A stretch of 7,770 nucleotides of DNA from Pseudomonadota bacterium (lineage in GTDB: Bacteria; Pseudomonadota; Gammaproteobacteria; Steroidobacterales; Steroidobacteraceae), in NCBI GenBank assembly GCA_021780395.1, contig JAJXYU010000317.1, forward strand, positions 1 to 7,770, written 5' to 3'. Made by a program: the position numbers and the translations under genes. Below the pieces are notes generated by a model. It was not told the DNA's origin. It worked only from the letters and a program-made list of their open reading frames with translations, and searched no databases. Shown here piece after piece: positions 6,161 to 7,770 of this stretch (its first letter is position 1; each line of letters opens with the position of its first letter).

Positions 6161-7770
6161 TCAGGCCCGCAGATCCTTGTTCTCCGGATCGTATGGAGAG
6201 TCGACGAGCACGGTCGCGGACTTGCGCTCGCCGAGGATCTCGATCTGCAGCTCGGTGCCGACCGCGGCGAACGCCGGATCGACGTAGCCGATCGCGAGGC
6301 TCTTGCGCAGCGCGTGACCGTAATAGCCGGACGTCGCCCGACCGATCAGCCGTCCCCGCGAATCGAACAGCGGCTCGTTGCCGAGCGGATCGGCGTCGGT
6401 CACGCCGTGCACCTCGAGCGTGATGAAGCGGTGCGGCACACCGGCCGCGAGCTGCTTCTCGAGCGCTTCCTTGCCGATGAACGCGCCCTTGTTCATCCGC
6501 ACGAACCGGTCCAGGCCCGCCTCGAACGGCGTGTAGTCGGGGGTGAGATCGGTGCCCCACATCCGGTACGACTTCTCCATGCGCAAGGACTCCATCGCGC
6601 GCATCCCGACCATCCCGATGCCGTGCGGCGCGCCGGCGCCGAGCAGCGCATCGAACAGATGGTGTGCGTACTCGATCGGGAAGTGCAGCTCCCAGCCGAG
6701 CGCGCCGACGAAGTTCACGCGCAGCAGGTAGACGTCGGTCGCGAGACCGACTTCGGCGACCCGGCCGGTGAGCCACGGGAACGCCGCGTTGTCGAGCGGC
6801 CCGTCGACGAGGGGGCTGAGCACCTCGCGTGAGCGGGGTCCCGCGACCACGAAGCAGCCGCGGCTCGTGGTGATGTTGCGCAGGTGGATCTTGCCGGCGG
6901 CGTCGGCCGGCAGCATCTTCTGCAGGTAGTCGCTGTCGTAACGCTCGGCCGCGCCGGCGCTGACCACGTAGAAGCGGTCCTCGCCGAGCTTGGTGATCGT
7001 GAACTCGGTGCGGATCCCGCCGCGCGGCGTCAGCGCGTGGGAGAGCGCCATCCGGCCGATCTTCGTCGGCACCTTGTTCGCGACCAGGCCGTCGAGCCAG
7101 GCCTCCGCGCCGGGCCCCGAGACCTCGTGCTTGGCGAACGGCGACAGATCGATGATCCCGACCGCCTCGCGCATCCGGCGCGCCTCGTTGCCGACGTGCT
7201 CGAAGTAGTTCGTGCGGCGGAAGCTCCAGCGATCCTTGCGCTCGACGCCCGGCGGCGCGAACCAGTTGGGGCGTTCCCAGCCGTAGCGCTGGCCGAACAC
7301 CGCCCCCATGCGCGCGAGCTTGTCATAGACCGGGCTCGTCTTCGCGGGTCGCGCATCCTCGCGTTCCTCGTCCGGGAAGTGGATCGTGAAGACGTTCCGG
7401 TAGGTCTCCTCGTTCTTCGCGACGACGTAGCGCTTGCTGGTGTAGGGACCGAAGCGGCGCGGATCGGTGGCCGCCATGTCGATCCCCGGCTGGCCCTCGA
7501 CGATCCATTCGGCGAGCTGCCAGCCCGAACCGCCGGCGGCGGTGATGCCGAAGCTGTGACCCTCGTTGAGCCACAGGTTGCGCACCCCCGCAGCGGGGCC
7601 GATCAGCGGGCTGCCGTCCGGCGTGTAGGCGATCGGGCCGTTCACGATCTCCTTGATGCCGCAGGCCGCGATCGACGGAACGCGGCGCATCGCCGCCTCG
7701 ACGTGCGGCAGCATGCGCTCGAGATCACCTTCGAACAGGCTCTTGCCGAACCAGTCGGGCACGCCGTCGG
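6161..7770 (-). CDS. Dimethylglycine/sarcosine dehydrogenase-type FAD and folate enzyme, C-terminal part
   Basis: This is the C-terminal 535 residues of a large flavoprotein; family members have about 800-850, so roughly the first third, with the FAD-binding Rossmann motif and covalent-FAD histidine, is off the window. What is visible is the end of the DAO-type FAD domain ([19 protein letters not shown], then [20 protein letters not shown]), the FAO_M-type linker (YERP-like [16 protein letters not shown]), and then complete GcvT and GcvT C-terminal folate-binding domains ([44 protein letters not shown], ending [10 protein letters not shown]). Such enzymes oxidatively demethylate N-methyl glycines and load the methylene onto tetrahydrofolate. 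Position directly before soxBDAG favours dimethylglycine as substrate, giving sarcosine for the next enzyme. Sarcosine, N-methylproline or another N-methyl amine cannot be excluded. The GTG at 7762-7760 is an internal Val codon, not the start. The residue aligned with the folate-site Asp of GcvT proteins is Glu (codon 7006-7004). Confidence 0.9.
   Translation of the reverse strand, partial: DGVPDWFGKSLFEGDLERMLPHVEAAMRRVPSIAACGIKEIVNGPIAYTPDGSPLIGPAAGVRNLWLNEGHSFGITAAGGSGWQLAEWIVEGQPGIDMAATDPRRFGPYTSKRYVVAKNEETYRNVFTIHFPDEEREDARPAKTSPVYDKLARMGAVFGQRYGWERPNWFAPPGVERKDRWSFRRTNYFEHVGNEARRMREAVGIIDLSPFAKHEVSGPGAEAWLDGLVANKVPTKIGRMALSHALTPRGGIRTEFTITKLGEDRFYVVSAGAAERYDSDYLQKMLPADAAGKIHLRNITTSRGCFVVAGPRSREVLSPLVDGPLDNAAFPWLTGRVAEVGLATDVYLLRVNFVGALGWELHFPIEYAHHLFDALLGAGAPHGIGMVGMRAMESLRMEKSYRMWGTDLTPDYTPFEAGLDRFVRMNKGAFIGKEALEKQLAAGVPHRFITLEVHGVTDADPLGNEPLFDSRGRLIGRATSGYYGHALRKSLAIGYVDPAFAAVGTELQIEILGERKSATVLVDSPYDPENKDLRA

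Noticed and set aside
6141..6776. Extension of the soxB frame upstream of 6140, as a longer or fused protein
   Set aside because: The extra residues are Arg-rich and lie over the end of the dehydrogenase gene in another frame, while the protein from 6140 begins exactly as known SoxB proteins do.
7760..7762. GTG as the start of the dehydrogenase gene
   Set aside because: The frame stays open to the window edge, and the visible protein starts in the middle of the FAD domain of a family that normally has about 300 more residues upstream.

Overview
The window is G+C-rich bacterial DNA that is almost entirely coding, and every gene I can support lies on the minus strand. A TonB-dependent outer-membrane receptor shows the host is Gram-negative. 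The base composition and receptor style suggest a high-GC proteobacterium. A gammaproteobacterium of the kind that carries many TonB receptors is plausible, but I cannot fix the taxon from this sequence.

Layout in the direction of transcription, from high to low coordinates. (1) 7770-6161: the C-terminal two thirds of a dimethylglycine/sarcosine dehydrogenase-type flavoprotein with a folate-binding GcvT-like half. Its FAD-domain N-terminus lies beyond the window edge. (2) 6140-4881 soxB, (3) 4868-4575 soxD, (4) 4578-1585 soxA and (5) 1592-1044 soxG: a complete, apparently intact set of the four subunits of heterotetrameric sarcosine oxidase, in the standard B-D-A-G order. The spacing is tight: 20 nt, 12 nt, a 4-nt ATGA overlap, then an 8-nt ATGCCTGA overlap. 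This indicates one operon with translational coupling at its distal end. (6) 1043-673: a 371-nt gap that is less G+C-rich than the genes. It holds a small hairpin after soxG and two inverted repeats that could be operators for the next gene. (7) 672-1: the 5' end of the TonB-dependent receptor gene, with signal peptide, TonB-box-like segment and plug domain. It runs off the low-coordinate edge.

Together the enzymes would carry out serial oxidative N-demethylation: dimethylglycine to sarcosine (DMGDH-type enzyme), then sarcosine to glycine (SoxBDAG). The one-carbon units would pass to tetrahydrofolate as 5,10-methylenetetrahydrofolate. This is the lower part of glycine-betaine/choline catabolism. 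No betaine-demethylating enzyme, glyA, purU, folD or regulator gene is visible here; any of these could lie upstream of the window.

I did not find an undescribed system. The points most worth a second look are the receptor gene downstream of the sox operon in the same orientation, the two inverted repeats upstream of it, and a Glu in the DMGDH-type enzyme where SoxA keeps Asp at the presumed folate-site acidic position.
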